Positions 28,650 to 38,283 of a stretch of 64,000 bases of DNA are shown one piece after another. The position numbers were made by a program, and so were the translations under genes. Source of the stretch: an uncultured Sphingobacteriaceae bacterium. Its GTDB lineage: Bacteria; Bacteroidota; Bacteroidia; Sphingobacteriales; Sphingobacteriaceae. The notes below the pieces were generated by a model. The model did no database searches, was not told the origin of the DNA, and saw only the letters and a list, made by a program, of their open reading frames with translations. The stretch covers positions 1-64,000 of the forward strand of contig CAMLLO010000019.1 in NCBI GenBank assembly GCA_946480915.1. Direction: 5' to 3'. The stretch's first letter is position 1. The number at the start of each line of letters is the position of its first letter.

Positions 28650-31019
28650 TCATTCTGTTCTTAAACTTTTAACCGGATTTGCCATAGCAGCCTTCACCGC
28701 CTGGAAACTTATCGTAGCCAACGCAATTGCAATCGCAACACTTCCTGCCAATGCAAACATCCACCATTGTATTTCTATCCGGTAAGGGAAATTTTGCAGC
28801 CATTGATGCATTGCCCACCACGACAAAGCCGAAGCAATGACAAGAGCAAATAAAACCAGAACTACAAAATCTTTTGAAAGCATAAAGCCAATCCTGGCAA
28901 CAGATGCTCCAAGAACTTTACGGATACCAATTTCTTTTGTGCGTTGCAGGGTAATAAGTGAGATGAGACCCAGTAAACCTAAAGAACTGATGAAGATGGC
29001 GATGCCGGATGCTACCCAAATCAGCTTTTGCTGAAGGCTTTCCTGTTTGTATAAAGCGGCGATTTGTTCGTCGACATATTGATATGTGAACACCTCCTGA
29101 GGAAATACCTTCTGATACTCTGCTCCTATCTGCTCTACAGTTTTGTCGGAATTTCCGGATAGCTTAATAGCAATACTGTTGCGTAAGTTATCAGATTCCT
29201 CTAAAATCACAGTCGGGGCGATAGGTTGCAGTAGGGATGCTACATTGAAGTCTTCTACTATTCCTACAATAACTCCTTTGATATCACCGGCCGATAAGGT
29301 ATTTCCGATAATATGTTCGCCCTTCTTAAGTTGAAGCATGGTTGCCATCGTTTCGTTTATCAAGAATTCGGGGACCATACCTTTAGAGCGAATATTTCTT
29401 CCTTCGACTAAAGTTATTCCGAACGTTTTACAATAAGCAGAATCACCAATGGCGAAACGTGCTGGCCATTTTTCCCAGTCGCGCTTACCGAAAAGCACAG
29501 TCGCTCCTCTCTGACTGTCGCTCGAGGGGGGCTTATTACAGAAACTAAAAGATTTTACGCCTGGTAAGAGTTGCAGCTTCTCGGCCAGCCTGTTTTTTTG
29601 CAACTCTGTGGTTTCGCCCAGTGAAACCGAGATCACTAAATCTCGACTAAACCCTTTATCGGTGTTTTTCAGGTAATTTACTTGCACTACAATAATAATG
29701 GTGCACACAATTAAGGTCTGGGCAATTGTATTCTGGAAAACCACCAGTACCTTGCGTCCAATGCCCGTCGACAAGTTGCCCACATTATTTTTCAACGCTT
29801 TAAAGATATTTATCCGACTAAGAAATAGTGCGGGGTAAATGCCTGTGGCGAGTGTAATGACTATCAGCATCACTGCCAGAAACAAGGCCATATTTACAGG
29901 TGATATAATGTGTACCGGCTCATGCATAAAAAGGAAATTGTTCGCCAGCGGTAGAAGTGACAATGCCAAAATAATTGCCATAAATGCAGCAAGAGCTGAG
30001 GTAATTAAGGACTCCGCCATAAACTGCGTGAAGAGCTGCTTTGCCGATCCTCCTAATACTTTGCGAGTACCAATTTCGATGCTTCTGCGGGTTTGCTGCG
30101 CTACCACCAGATTGATGTAATTTATGGTGGCTATGAAAAGAATAAGTGCTCCGATGATAGCCAGCGTAGTTAATAATGATTTTTGTATAGGTCCGCCGTA
30201 GTCGGAATTGAAATGCATCTCTTTAAGCGGTAAAAGTTTGAAGCCGAAATATTTAGAGCTCTCCCCCATATACTTATTAGCTAAAGTTTGAATTGCCCTT
30301 TCTACCTCTTCTCTTTGGTCAGCACGTTTTAAGGTTACTAAGCCCGAATTGCCGGAGTAAAGGTTGGACCAGTCTGTAAAAAAACTGTCTTCCCATTTTG
30401 CCAGCGGTCTGAAAGAGAGCATAGAAATATACATCTCAGCTTTTAAGTCCGTATTGTGCGGTTTGTCGGCTAGTACACCAATAACTTTCAGTTGCTGCCC
30501 GTTTATCACTAGAGTGTTGCCGACGGGATTGGACGTTCCGAAATATTTTTCCGCTAGTTTTTCAGTTAAAGCCACCGTGTAAGGCTGATTAAGCATTCGC
30601 GGGTTTCCTTCCAGCCAGGTAAACTCAAGTATTTTGAACCAGTCTGAATCGGCAAATGAAATGTTTTTTTCCTCTTTGAAGCGCTTTCGCGAATCGCCGT
30701 TCACGTCAACTACGTAGCTTTGTTTACTGACAGACAAGGCAGTCTGATCCACCTGCGGAACATCCGTTTTTAAAGCGTTTACAATGGCTACCGATGTTGC
30801 TTTGTTATGTTCGGTCTTGTTAAAGTAGATATCATAAACCAGCCTGAAAGTTCTGTCTGCGTTTTTATGATAGGTATCAAAACTTAAATGGTAGCTGGTG
30901 TAAAGATAAATGAGAATACAGCATGCCATACCAAGCGCGAGCCCCGAGATGTTTAGCAGGGAATAGAACTTGCGTTTGATGAGATTCCGCCAGGCGATTT
31001 TGAAGTAATTGTGTAGCAT
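28650..31019 (-). CDS. MacB/FtsX-type ABC permease (array member 7)
   Basis: The 789-residue paralogue starts MLHNYFKIAWRNLIKRKFYS and ends in ANPVKSLRTE. The first coupling motif is RSIEIGTRKVLGG, an unusual form with Ile/Thr where most have Lys/Ile, and the second is QRTKEIGIRKVLGAS. The two periplasmic domains are clearly different in sequence from those of its neighbours. The gap to the next gene upstream (31086) is 66 bases, larger than the other gaps of 1-22 bases within the array. Confidence 0.88.
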   Translation of the reverse strand: MLHNYFKIAWRNLIKRKFYSLLNISGLALGMACCILIYLYTSYHLSFDTYHKNADRTFRLVYDIYFNKTEHNKATSVAIVNALKTDVPQVDQTALSVSKQSYVVDVNGDSRKRFKEEKNISFADSDWFKILEFTWLEGNPRMLNQPYTVALTEKLAEKYFGTSNPVGNTLVINGQQLKVIGVLADKPHNTDLKAEMYISMLSFRPLAKWEDSFFTDWSNLYSGNSGLVTLKRADQREEVERAIQTLANKYMGESSKYFGFKLLPLKEMHFNSDYGGPIQKSLLTTLAIIGALILFIATINYINLVVAQQTRRSIEIGTRKVLGGSAKQLFTQFMAESLITSALAAFMAIILALSLLPLANNFLFMHEPVHIISPVNMALFLAVMLIVITLATGIYPALFLSRINIFKALKNNVGNLSTGIGRKVLVVFQNTIAQTLIVCTIIIVVQVNYLKNTDKGFSRDLVISVSLGETTELQKNRLAEKLQLLPGVKSFSFCNKPPSSDSQRGATVLFGKRDWEKWPARFAIGDSAYCKTFGITLVEGRNIRSKGMVPEFLINETMATMLQLKKGEHIIGNTLSAGDIKGVIVGIVEDFNVASLLQPIAPTVILEESDNLRNSIAIKLSGNSDKTVEQIGAEYQKVFPQEVFTYQYVDEQIAALYKQESLQQKLIWVASGIAIFISSLGLLGLISLITLQRTKEIGIRKVLGASVARIGFMLSKDFVVLVLFALVIASALSWWAMHQWLQNFPYRIEIQWWMFALAGSVAIAIALATISFQAVKAAMANPVKSLRTE

Positions 31020-31085
31020 ATCTTTCTGGTGAGTAATTAACTATCAGTTGGTATCGAATTATTAGGCTGATAGCTCGGTGTTCTT

Positions 31086-33485
31086 TTATTCATTTCTTAA
31101 ACTTTTAATTGGATTTGCAATCGCTGCTTTGATAGTTTGAAGGATGATTAGCAAAGCAGTTATCGAAGTGAGCGCAGACAGAGCAATTAAAAAAGGTTGT
31201 CCCGTCAGGTCAATTCTGTACACATAATCCTCCAGCCAGCTCTGCATTATCAGATAGGCTACCGGACAAGCGATTATCCCGGCTACCAGGATTACTCCCG
31301 AGAACTCTTTAAGGAAAAGCGAAATTATAGATGAGATAGAGGCTCCTAATACTTTTCTGATCCCAACCTCTTTTGTTCGTTTTTGGATACTTAAAGAGAT
31401 AAGGCTGAGGACACCCAACAGCACGATTATGAGACTTAATACGGTTGCAATATAAGCGGCTTTCTTTAACTGAATTTCGGTGCTGTACATGGCCTTTAAA
31501 GTTTCGTCCATAAAAGAAAACTCAAAGGCCGATCCCGGAAGCAGTTTAGACCATTTTGTTTTAATCGCCGAAATTGCCTCTGCAGTATTTACGGGGCTTA
31601 TTTTAAAAGACAAAAATCGAAAAGTTTCGGTCTTGCCTATATGCTGAAACGCGATCGGCTGCACGGCTTGCTGCATGGATTCAAAATGAAAATCTTTTAC
31701 AACACCGATAACAGTGAATACAGGTGAATCTTCTTCCATTCTTACTTGTTGCCCTATAGCTTCTCCCGCGTTATGCCAGCCCAGAGCCTTTGCCAGTGTC
31801 TCGTTTATTACGATCTTGGATAAATCGTATTCACTTTTATTGTCGGGAAGAAAGGAACCAGCCATCAGGTGTATGGAGTAAGTATCTGCATAGTTTTCAT
31901 CCGCGCCCAAGCGTATTGAGGTTACCGCTTGGGCTGCATTTGAAGATGCCTTGTATAGATTTATTTTTCTTTCATGATTGCCATTCGGGATTTGGTAAGA
32001 TAACGTAGCACTTTTTATTTCAGGCATTGCCGCAAACTCATCACGGATGGTCTCCATATGCTCCACTCCTTTTTTTGACCAGTCTCTGGGCACTTGTGCC
32101 GAAACAATAAAATCTTTGTTATAGCCAAGGTCGCTGTTCAGAAACAGCTTCACCTGGCTTGCAACAATCAAGGCTCCGATAAAAACAATTAATGCAATAC
32201 AGAACTGAAATCCTACTAATGCTTTGCGAAGCAGAATATTTTCTTTCGCAGTCTTTAAAACGCCTTTTAACGAATCAACAGACTTTAACGAGGATAGTAA
32301 AATAGCGGGATAAATCCCTGCAAGGACTCCAACAATAAAGACAATAATAAAAGGCACCAAAATATAGCTTGAAGGATAAGAGGAGAGAACCGGAATATCT
32401 GTACCCAATAAACCACTTATGAAAGGCCTGAATAATTGATAGAAAATCAAAGAGAGACCAGCTGATATCGCTACAACCAATATAGATTCGCTGAAGAACT
32501 GCAACACTAATTGTTTCCTCACCCCTCCCATTACTTTTCTTAAACCTATCTCTTTCATACGGGTAGCCGATCGGCTGATTGTGATGTTGACGAAATTGAT
32601 AATCGCCATTAGCAGAATGAAAAATGCTATAAAGGATAAGGTTTGCAGCATCTTTCTTACTGAGCCATTGCCGGAATAATAATCTTCTAAAGGCGCTAGC
32701 TCTACTTTTAGATTTTTTCTGAACTGATTAGGCGTACGTTGCTTTATAAGTTGCGCTATAGGTTCCTCGAGAGCTTTCGGACTTACCCCCTCTTGTAATT
32801 CGATATAGCTCAGAATGTAAGGGTTAAACCACACATCCATATTCCTTCCGAAAAAGCTCGAGGAGCTTGCTGGAATAAACACTTGATTGTTTTCGCCCCC
32901 GAAATAAGTAACCGAATTCCTTCCGGGTGCTTCCATTACTCCGGTGATGGAAAAATCGTGCTTAGTCCCTGAAAAACTTTCAATACTAAGCGTTTCCCCA
33001 ATTACATCCGTTTTACCAAAATATTTAAGAGCGAGGCCTGACGATATCATAACAGTATAAGGGGCATTGAGAGCAGTTTTTGCATCGCCATGGATTAGCT
33101 TAAAACCGTACATGGAAAGAATGGTGCTGTCGCCTAGCTGCAGGCTCTCTCTAAAAATTTTATCCCCTTTAGAAACATTTGAGCCTATGCCGTCCCAACG
33201 AAAGTAATTCGCCACGAGGTTTGGGTACTGCTCCTTTAATGCCTTGGCCAGTGCCCCGACAGTGGTCTGCTCTATCCCCATATTCGGGTCTTTCCATTTA
33301 CTCTGCAGGATGTATTGATTTCCTGAATTTTTAAGTTGTTTGTTAACACGCAACTCAGCCCAAACATAACCAGCAATTAGCATAGCCGAAGCCAGCCCGA
33401 TTGAAAGCCCAAAAATGTTTATGAAAGCGTATGCCTTGTTTTTCCATAGATTCCGCCAGGCGATTTTAAAGTAATTTTTTAGCAT
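31086..33485 (-). CDS. MacB/FtsX-type ABC permease (array member 6)
   Basis: The ATG at 33483-33485 (MLKNYFKIAWRNLWKNK) is chosen over a TTG nine bases upstream because all paralogues begin at the MLKNYFK position. The 799-residue product has coupling motifs RMKEIGLRKVMGG and KRTKEVGIRKVLGAS and the C-terminal ANPIKSLRNE. The first periplasmic segment is shorter than in most siblings and contains Gly- and Ser-rich loops (YFGGENNQVFIPASSSSFFG). It is 10 bases downstream of its upstream neighbour's stop codon. Confidence 0.87.
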   Translation of the reverse strand: MLKNYFKIAWRNLWKNKAYAFINIFGLSIGLASAMLIAGYVWAELRVNKQLKNSGNQYILQSKWKDPNMGIEQTTVGALAKALKEQYPNLVANYFRWDGIGSNVSKGDKIFRESLQLGDSTILSMYGFKLIHGDAKTALNAPYTVMISSGLALKYFGKTDVIGETLSIESFSGTKHDFSITGVMEAPGRNSVTYFGGENNQVFIPASSSSFFGRNMDVWFNPYILSYIELQEGVSPKALEEPIAQLIKQRTPNQFRKNLKVELAPLEDYYSGNGSVRKMLQTLSFIAFFILLMAIINFVNITISRSATRMKEIGLRKVMGGVRKQLVLQFFSESILVVAISAGLSLIFYQLFRPFISGLLGTDIPVLSSYPSSYILVPFIIVFIVGVLAGIYPAILLSSLKSVDSLKGVLKTAKENILLRKALVGFQFCIALIVFIGALIVASQVKLFLNSDLGYNKDFIVSAQVPRDWSKKGVEHMETIRDEFAAMPEIKSATLSYQIPNGNHERKINLYKASSNAAQAVTSIRLGADENYADTYSIHLMAGSFLPDNKSEYDLSKIVINETLAKALGWHNAGEAIGQQVRMEEDSPVFTVIGVVKDFHFESMQQAVQPIAFQHIGKTETFRFLSFKISPVNTAEAISAIKTKWSKLLPGSAFEFSFMDETLKAMYSTEIQLKKAAYIATVLSLIIVLLGVLSLISLSIQKRTKEVGIRKVLGASISSIISLFLKEFSGVILVAGIIACPVAYLIMQSWLEDYVYRIDLTGQPFLIALSALTSITALLIILQTIKAAIANPIKSLRNE

Positions 33486-33495
33486 GAGCTTCAAG

Positions 33496-35913
33496 TTATT
33501 CGGTTCTTAAACTTTTAATAGGATTTACCATCGCAGCCTTCAGTGCCTGGTAGCTCACGGTAATCAGAGCAATACTAATTGCGCCCGCTGCGGCAAGCAT
33601 GAAAACCCACCACGATAGTCCTATTCGGTATTCATAGCCATCCAGCCATCCCGAAAGGAAATGCCATGCTATCGGAAATGCGATAAGGCATGAGATACAT
33701 ACGAGCAGCAAAAATTCCCATGAAAGAAGCCGCCATAAGCTTGCAGCTGAAGCTCCCAGAACTTTCCTAATTCCAATCTCTTTTTTCCGCTGCTCGGCCA
33801 CGTATGAAGTTAATCCGAGCAAACCGAGGCACGAAATCAGGATCGCGAGCGACGCAAAAATGGTGGATAGTTTACCAGTACGCTCTTCCATCGCAAATTT
33901 TTCTGCATACTCCATATCTACAAAAGAATAGCTGAAAGGCAGATCTGGAACCAGGGATTTATAGGTGGCTTCTAGTCGAGAGATTGCATCTGCAACACTC
34001 AGAGCCGGATTTAGCTTCAGGTACATCCAACTGGTGGCGTTATCGTAATTCACCAGGTATACGGTTGGTTGGCTGGAACTGAAAGGAGAATCCATGACCT
34101 GGTTCTTTACCACCCCAATTATCTGAAGTTTTCCTTCGTCCCAGCGGATAAGTTCGCCTACCGGGTGTTTTAGGTTCATGTATTCGGCGGCAGCTTCATT
34201 GATAATCATACTATACACCGGCCCCAGCTTGCTCGATTCGCTGGTTGAATCCGTGGCAAATTTCCTGGAGAAATCGCGTCCTTCTTTAATCTTCCAGCCC
34301 ACAGTTTTTCCGAAGTCGTGCGATACCCAGAAGGTTCCAAAGTTCCATAGCTTGTCTGAAGCTTTGCCCTTCCACTCGAAACCGCCGCTGCGCGACCATA
34401 TCTCTGTGATTGGACTGTTGGATAAGGCGAATTCATCGGCTGTGCGATCTGCCTTTAATTTGTCGCCTAAAAGCTTTGCATTCCATCGCAGGGTTTTTGA
34501 TGCCAGGCGTATGCCCACCAATCCTCCCGTATCATAGCCCAGAGGACGGTTTTTTGCATGCTGTATCTGCCTGTAAACTACTATGGTTCCGATGATTAAT
34601 GCTACAGATATTGTAAATTGAACTACTACTAATGCTTTACGCGGCAGGGAACCAGAACCACCAAAGCGTAAATTGCCTTTCAGGGTCTTCGTTGGATTAA
34701 ATGCAGACAAGTAGAGGGCCGGATAACTGCCTGCAAGCAGACTGGTAAGGAAAATAAAAATGAAGCTGGCCGACCAAAAGTAAGGATTTGTCCATAAAAC
34801 ACTCATTTGCTTACCTGCAACCTGGTTAAACCAGGGCATGGTAATTACTACTAATCCTAAGGCAACTATAAAGGCAAGAAGGCTGACAAGGAATGATTCG
34901 CACAGAAACTGAGTCACCAGTTGTTTGCGAGCGGAGCCAACGGCTTTTCTCACTCCCACTTCCTTAGCTCTCTTTTCGCTCTTGGCAGTACTCAAATTCA
35001 TAAAGTTGATGCAGGCAAGCAGCAATACAAAGGCGCCGGTGATGGAGAATAGCCACACAAACTGAATCCGTCCTCCAGTGTTAACTCCGTTTTTCCATTC
35101 GGAGTAAAGGTGCCAGCGGTTCATTGGGTGAAGGAAGGTTTTAGAATTAAATCTTTTACTTTCCTCATCCGAATTGTTATGAATAATTTTTTCTATCCGT
35201 TTGGAGACTGCATCCATGCTTGTGTTATCGGCAATTTGTACATAGATAAGAACCGAGGTATTCTGCCAGTCATTTTTGCTCCTGGCCAGCCAGAGCTCGG
35301 TAGTGAGCAACAAGTCCCAGGGAGCAATAAAGTCGAGTTCTCCAAATTCCGTATTCCCGGGAAGGTCTTGATATACTCCACCAACTTTCGCACTCGTTAA
35401 ATCATCAATTTTAACAATTTTGTTGATGGGGTTCGAGGAGCCGAAGAGAGCCTTTGCCATAGATGCGGCAATGATCACCGTGCTGGGATCATTGAGTGCA
35501 GAACGACTGCCGGATATCATCTCGAGCGATAACATCTGCGGAGCTTCGGCCCCCATGAATCTGCCGCTTTTGGTGATGGTTTGTCCGTTGACAGTGATAA
35601 GGTGACTTTGCGTTTGGCGCGATAGTACGACATGTTTAAAGCTGCTTCCGTATCTGGTCCTCAGTTCCTGAGCAAGAGGCTGAGGCTTATACGCGGATGT
35701 TTTCCATTTACCATCCAGTGATCCTGTGCTGTAAACTTGCGCAATCGTATCGTAATTTTTAAAGCTTCGGTTGAATGACAGCTCATCCCATATCCATAAA
35801 CCTATGGTGATGGCAACTGCGATGCCAGCCGCTAAGCCGCCGACATTGATCAGGGAGGATACCTTATTTCTGATGAGATTCCGCCAGGCGATTTTGAAGT
35901 AATTTTTTAGCAT
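33496..35913 (-). CDS. MacB/FtsX-type ABC permease (array member 5, 'GGR' subgroup)
   Basis: The 805-residue protein has coupling motifs KRAKEVGVRKAVGS and QRKKEIGIRKVLGAS and ends in VNPIKSLRTE. Just before the second transmembrane helix it carries MNRWHLYSEWKNGVNTGGRI, the NG..GGR motif shared only with the permeases at 42584 and 44955. These three form a subgroup inside the array. Spacing to the upstream gene is five bases. Substrate is not inferable from sequence. Confidence 0.88.
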   Translation of the reverse strand: MLKNYFKIAWRNLIRNKVSSLINVGGLAAGIAVAITIGLWIWDELSFNRSFKNYDTIAQVYSTGSLDGKWKTSAYKPQPLAQELRTRYGSSFKHVVLSRQTQSHLITVNGQTITKSGRFMGAEAPQMLSLEMISGSRSALNDPSTVIIAASMAKALFGSSNPINKIVKIDDLTSAKVGGVYQDLPGNTEFGELDFIAPWDLLLTTELWLARSKNDWQNTSVLIYVQIADNTSMDAVSKRIEKIIHNNSDEESKRFNSKTFLHPMNRWHLYSEWKNGVNTGGRIQFVWLFSITGAFVLLLACINFMNLSTAKSEKRAKEVGVRKAVGSARKQLVTQFLCESFLVSLLAFIVALGLVVITMPWFNQVAGKQMSVLWTNPYFWSASFIFIFLTSLLAGSYPALYLSAFNPTKTLKGNLRFGGSGSLPRKALVVVQFTISVALIIGTIVVYRQIQHAKNRPLGYDTGGLVGIRLASKTLRWNAKLLGDKLKADRTADEFALSNSPITEIWSRSGGFEWKGKASDKLWNFGTFWVSHDFGKTVGWKIKEGRDFSRKFATDSTSESSKLGPVYSMIINEAAAEYMNLKHPVGELIRWDEGKLQIIGVVKNQVMDSPFSSSQPTVYLVNYDNATSWMYLKLNPALSVADAISRLEATYKSLVPDLPFSYSFVDMEYAEKFAMEERTGKLSTIFASLAILISCLGLLGLTSYVAEQRKKEIGIRKVLGASAASLWRLLSWEFLLLVCISCLIAFPIAWHFLSGWLDGYEYRIGLSWWVFMLAAAGAISIALITVSYQALKAAMVNPIKSLRTE

Positions 35914-35918
35914 CTCGA

Positions 35919-38282
35919 TTATTCAGACCTTAAATTATTAACAGGATTAGTGAGCGCTGCCTTGATTGTGTGAAAGCAGGTGATAATTAAAGCTATTAGT
36001 AATGCAATTACTCCGGCTAAAGCAAAGACCCACCACCGGATTTCCACTTTATAAGCAAAATTCTGAAGCCATTTTTCCATCGCCCACCACCCAATCGGCG
36101 AAGCGATTAGAATGGCAACGCACACCAGCTTTAAAAAGTCCTTCGATAGTAAAGCAGTAATTCCGGCTATAGAAGCACCTAACACCTTTCGGATGCCAAT
36201 CTCTTTTGTCCGTTGTTCTGCTGCTAATGCCGCAAGGCTGAATAATCCTAATGCAGATATTACAATTGTTATCACGGCAAGCACCAGGATTAATGAAGAG
36301 GTTTGCTGATCGCGTTTGTAAAGATTATTAAATGCATCATCTAAAAAGATATATTCCAGTGGACTTTCGGGTACCAGTTTTTTCCAGGCTCTTTCAATGC
36401 TTTGTAATCCGACTGATGTATTAGACCCAGTTCGGACAACAAATTGATTTCTCCATCCCGAATTATTAAATATGACCAGCGAACCCGTTTTTTCGTGTAA
36501 GCTCTTAAATGAAAAATCTTTGACAACACCAACTATTTGGCCGCTTACACCGCGAAAAGTGAAAGGCTGACCTATTACGGGTGCCGGAAGCTTTAAATAT
36601 TTCACAGCGGTTTCATTTACAATAAAGTCATGTTTGGAATTAGTTTCACCCTGCCGAAACCACCTGCCTTCTTTCATTTGCAATTGCAAAGTTTTTTGAA
36701 AATCAGCATCTGCAGAAAGTTGCGAAATCACCGGCTTATAGCTGGCATCCCGCCCTTCCCAGTCTGCACAGTCTGTACACATGCTTCCATTATTTACTAC
36801 CGATTGGCTGGAAGTTGACACACTTTCAATACCGCTTTGTGAAAATAATTCCTGCTTTATTTTTAGCAACAGCAATTCTTGACGTTCGCCGCTAACAGAA
36901 GATGGCAATCGAAAAGACAAAACCTGCGATCTATTATAACCCGGATTGATTGTTTGTATTAATTGCATTTGCCGGTAAATAATAATAGTACCGGCTATAA
37001 GTACAATCGAAACCGTAAACTGAAGTATTACAAGGCTTTTTCTAAAAGATGTGTCTTTCATTTTAAGAAGGGAGCGACCACTAAATACTTTTATTGGTTT
37101 AAAAGAAGAGAGCATTATTCCCGGGTAAATGCTATTAAGTAAAGTAGCAGTAAACACAGTAATTGCCAGTACTTTCCACAATCCTATTGATAATATAGGC
37201 ATGGCAAAAGTTCTTCCGGTAATTTGATTGAAAGCAGGTAGACTCAGCTTTACCAGAACAAGCGTAGTTAACAGGGCAATTAAACTAATCAGTATAGACT
37301 CAATAACGAATTGAAAAAACAGATCAGACCTTCGTGCACCACTGATTTTCCTAACGCTTATTTCCCGGGCACGTAAACTGGCTTTTGCGGTGGTAAGGTT
37401 TACATAGTTTATACAAGCTACCAGCAATAATATAAAGCCAAGAAAACAGAATACGTAGACCGTACTGCGATTACCGTGAATAAAAACCGAGTTCTGTATT
37501 TCATCCTCAAAATGCATTTCATTTAGTGAAATCATGCCGATGGAGGAGTCTTCATGCTTTTTCATCACGTCGGTTATTTTCTTCACAATGTTATCCAGCC
37601 TGCCCCCCGGAACCACTTTGACAAAGGTTAAATAATTGGCATTGCTCCAATTTTCATCATTTTCACGTACTCGTTTATTGGTAAGTATAGCAGCGATGGG
37701 TATAAATGCTTTGTATTGAAAACTAGAATTGACAGGTGCATCCTTTACAACTCCTGTTACCTGATAATTTATACTGTCTATACGGATAGTTTCATCTACC
37801 GCGGGGCTGTTATTAAAAAGCTTTCTGGCTTCTGATGAGCTAAGAATGACACTGAAAATATTTTGATTGAATAAAGTCGGGCTGCCCTCTATAAATTCGT
37901 AATCAAACAAACTAAACCACTGATCATCTACGTACGCGCAATCTTTCTCATAAAACTGCTTATTGTTGATATTGAACACCGGCGGGTTAGTTATATATAA
38001 CCGTGAAGTTTTTTCAATTTCAGGTACTTCTTTTTTTATAGCTTCGGCTAAAAGCAAAGGCGTAGTTTCCCAAGTCCAACCGGTAGTCGGAAGACGAGTA
38101 GTGAGGCGGTAGATCCTGTTTTCATCTTTATGATAATTATCGAAATTCAATTCGTTCTGCACCCAAACCATAATCAGAACTGCAGCAGTCATACCTACAG
38201 AAAGACCAGCAATATTTATCAGGCCGGTGACCTTGTTTTTCCATAGACTGCGCCAGGCAGTCTTGAAATAGTTTTTTAGCAT
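35919..38282 (-). CDS. MacB/FtsX-type ABC permease (array member 4)
   Basis: The 787-residue protein starts MLKNYFKTAWRSLWKNK and ends NPVNNLRSE, where Asn replaces the usual Lys-Ser pair. The first coupling motif is LRAREISVRKISGAR, the most diverged in the array, while the second is canonical (QRTKEIGIRKVLGAS). The second periplasmic domain contains two Cys residues close together (SMCTDCADWEGR), possibly a disulfide; the permease at 42584 has a related DCDVCSTGD. One base separates its start from the stop of the gene upstream. Confidence 0.88.
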   Translation of the reverse strand: MLKNYFKTAWRSLWKNKVTGLINIAGLSVGMTAAVLIMVWVQNELNFDNYHKDENRIYRLTTRLPTTGWTWETTPLLLAEAIKKEVPEIEKTSRLYITNPPVFNINNKQFYEKDCAYVDDQWFSLFDYEFIEGSPTLFNQNIFSVILSSSEARKLFNNSPAVDETIRIDSINYQVTGVVKDAPVNSSFQYKAFIPIAAILTNKRVRENDENWSNANYLTFVKVVPGGRLDNIVKKITDVMKKHEDSSIGMISLNEMHFEDEIQNSVFIHGNRSTVYVFCFLGFILLLVACINYVNLTTAKASLRAREISVRKISGARRSDLFFQFVIESILISLIALLTTLVLVKLSLPAFNQITGRTFAMPILSIGLWKVLAITVFTATLLNSIYPGIMLSSFKPIKVFSGRSLLKMKDTSFRKSLVILQFTVSIVLIAGTIIIYRQMQLIQTINPGYNRSQVLSFRLPSSVSGERQELLLLKIKQELFSQSGIESVSTSSQSVVNNGSMCTDCADWEGRDASYKPVISQLSADADFQKTLQLQMKEGRWFRQGETNSKHDFIVNETAVKYLKLPAPVIGQPFTFRGVSGQIVGVVKDFSFKSLHEKTGSLVIFNNSGWRNQFVVRTGSNTSVGLQSIERAWKKLVPESPLEYIFLDDAFNNLYKRDQQTSSLILVLAVITIVISALGLFSLAALAAEQRTKEIGIRKVLGASIAGITALLSKDFLKLVCVAILIASPIGWWAMEKWLQNFAYKVEIRWWVFALAGVIALLIALIITCFHTIKAALTNPVNNLRSE

Positions 38283-38283
38283 C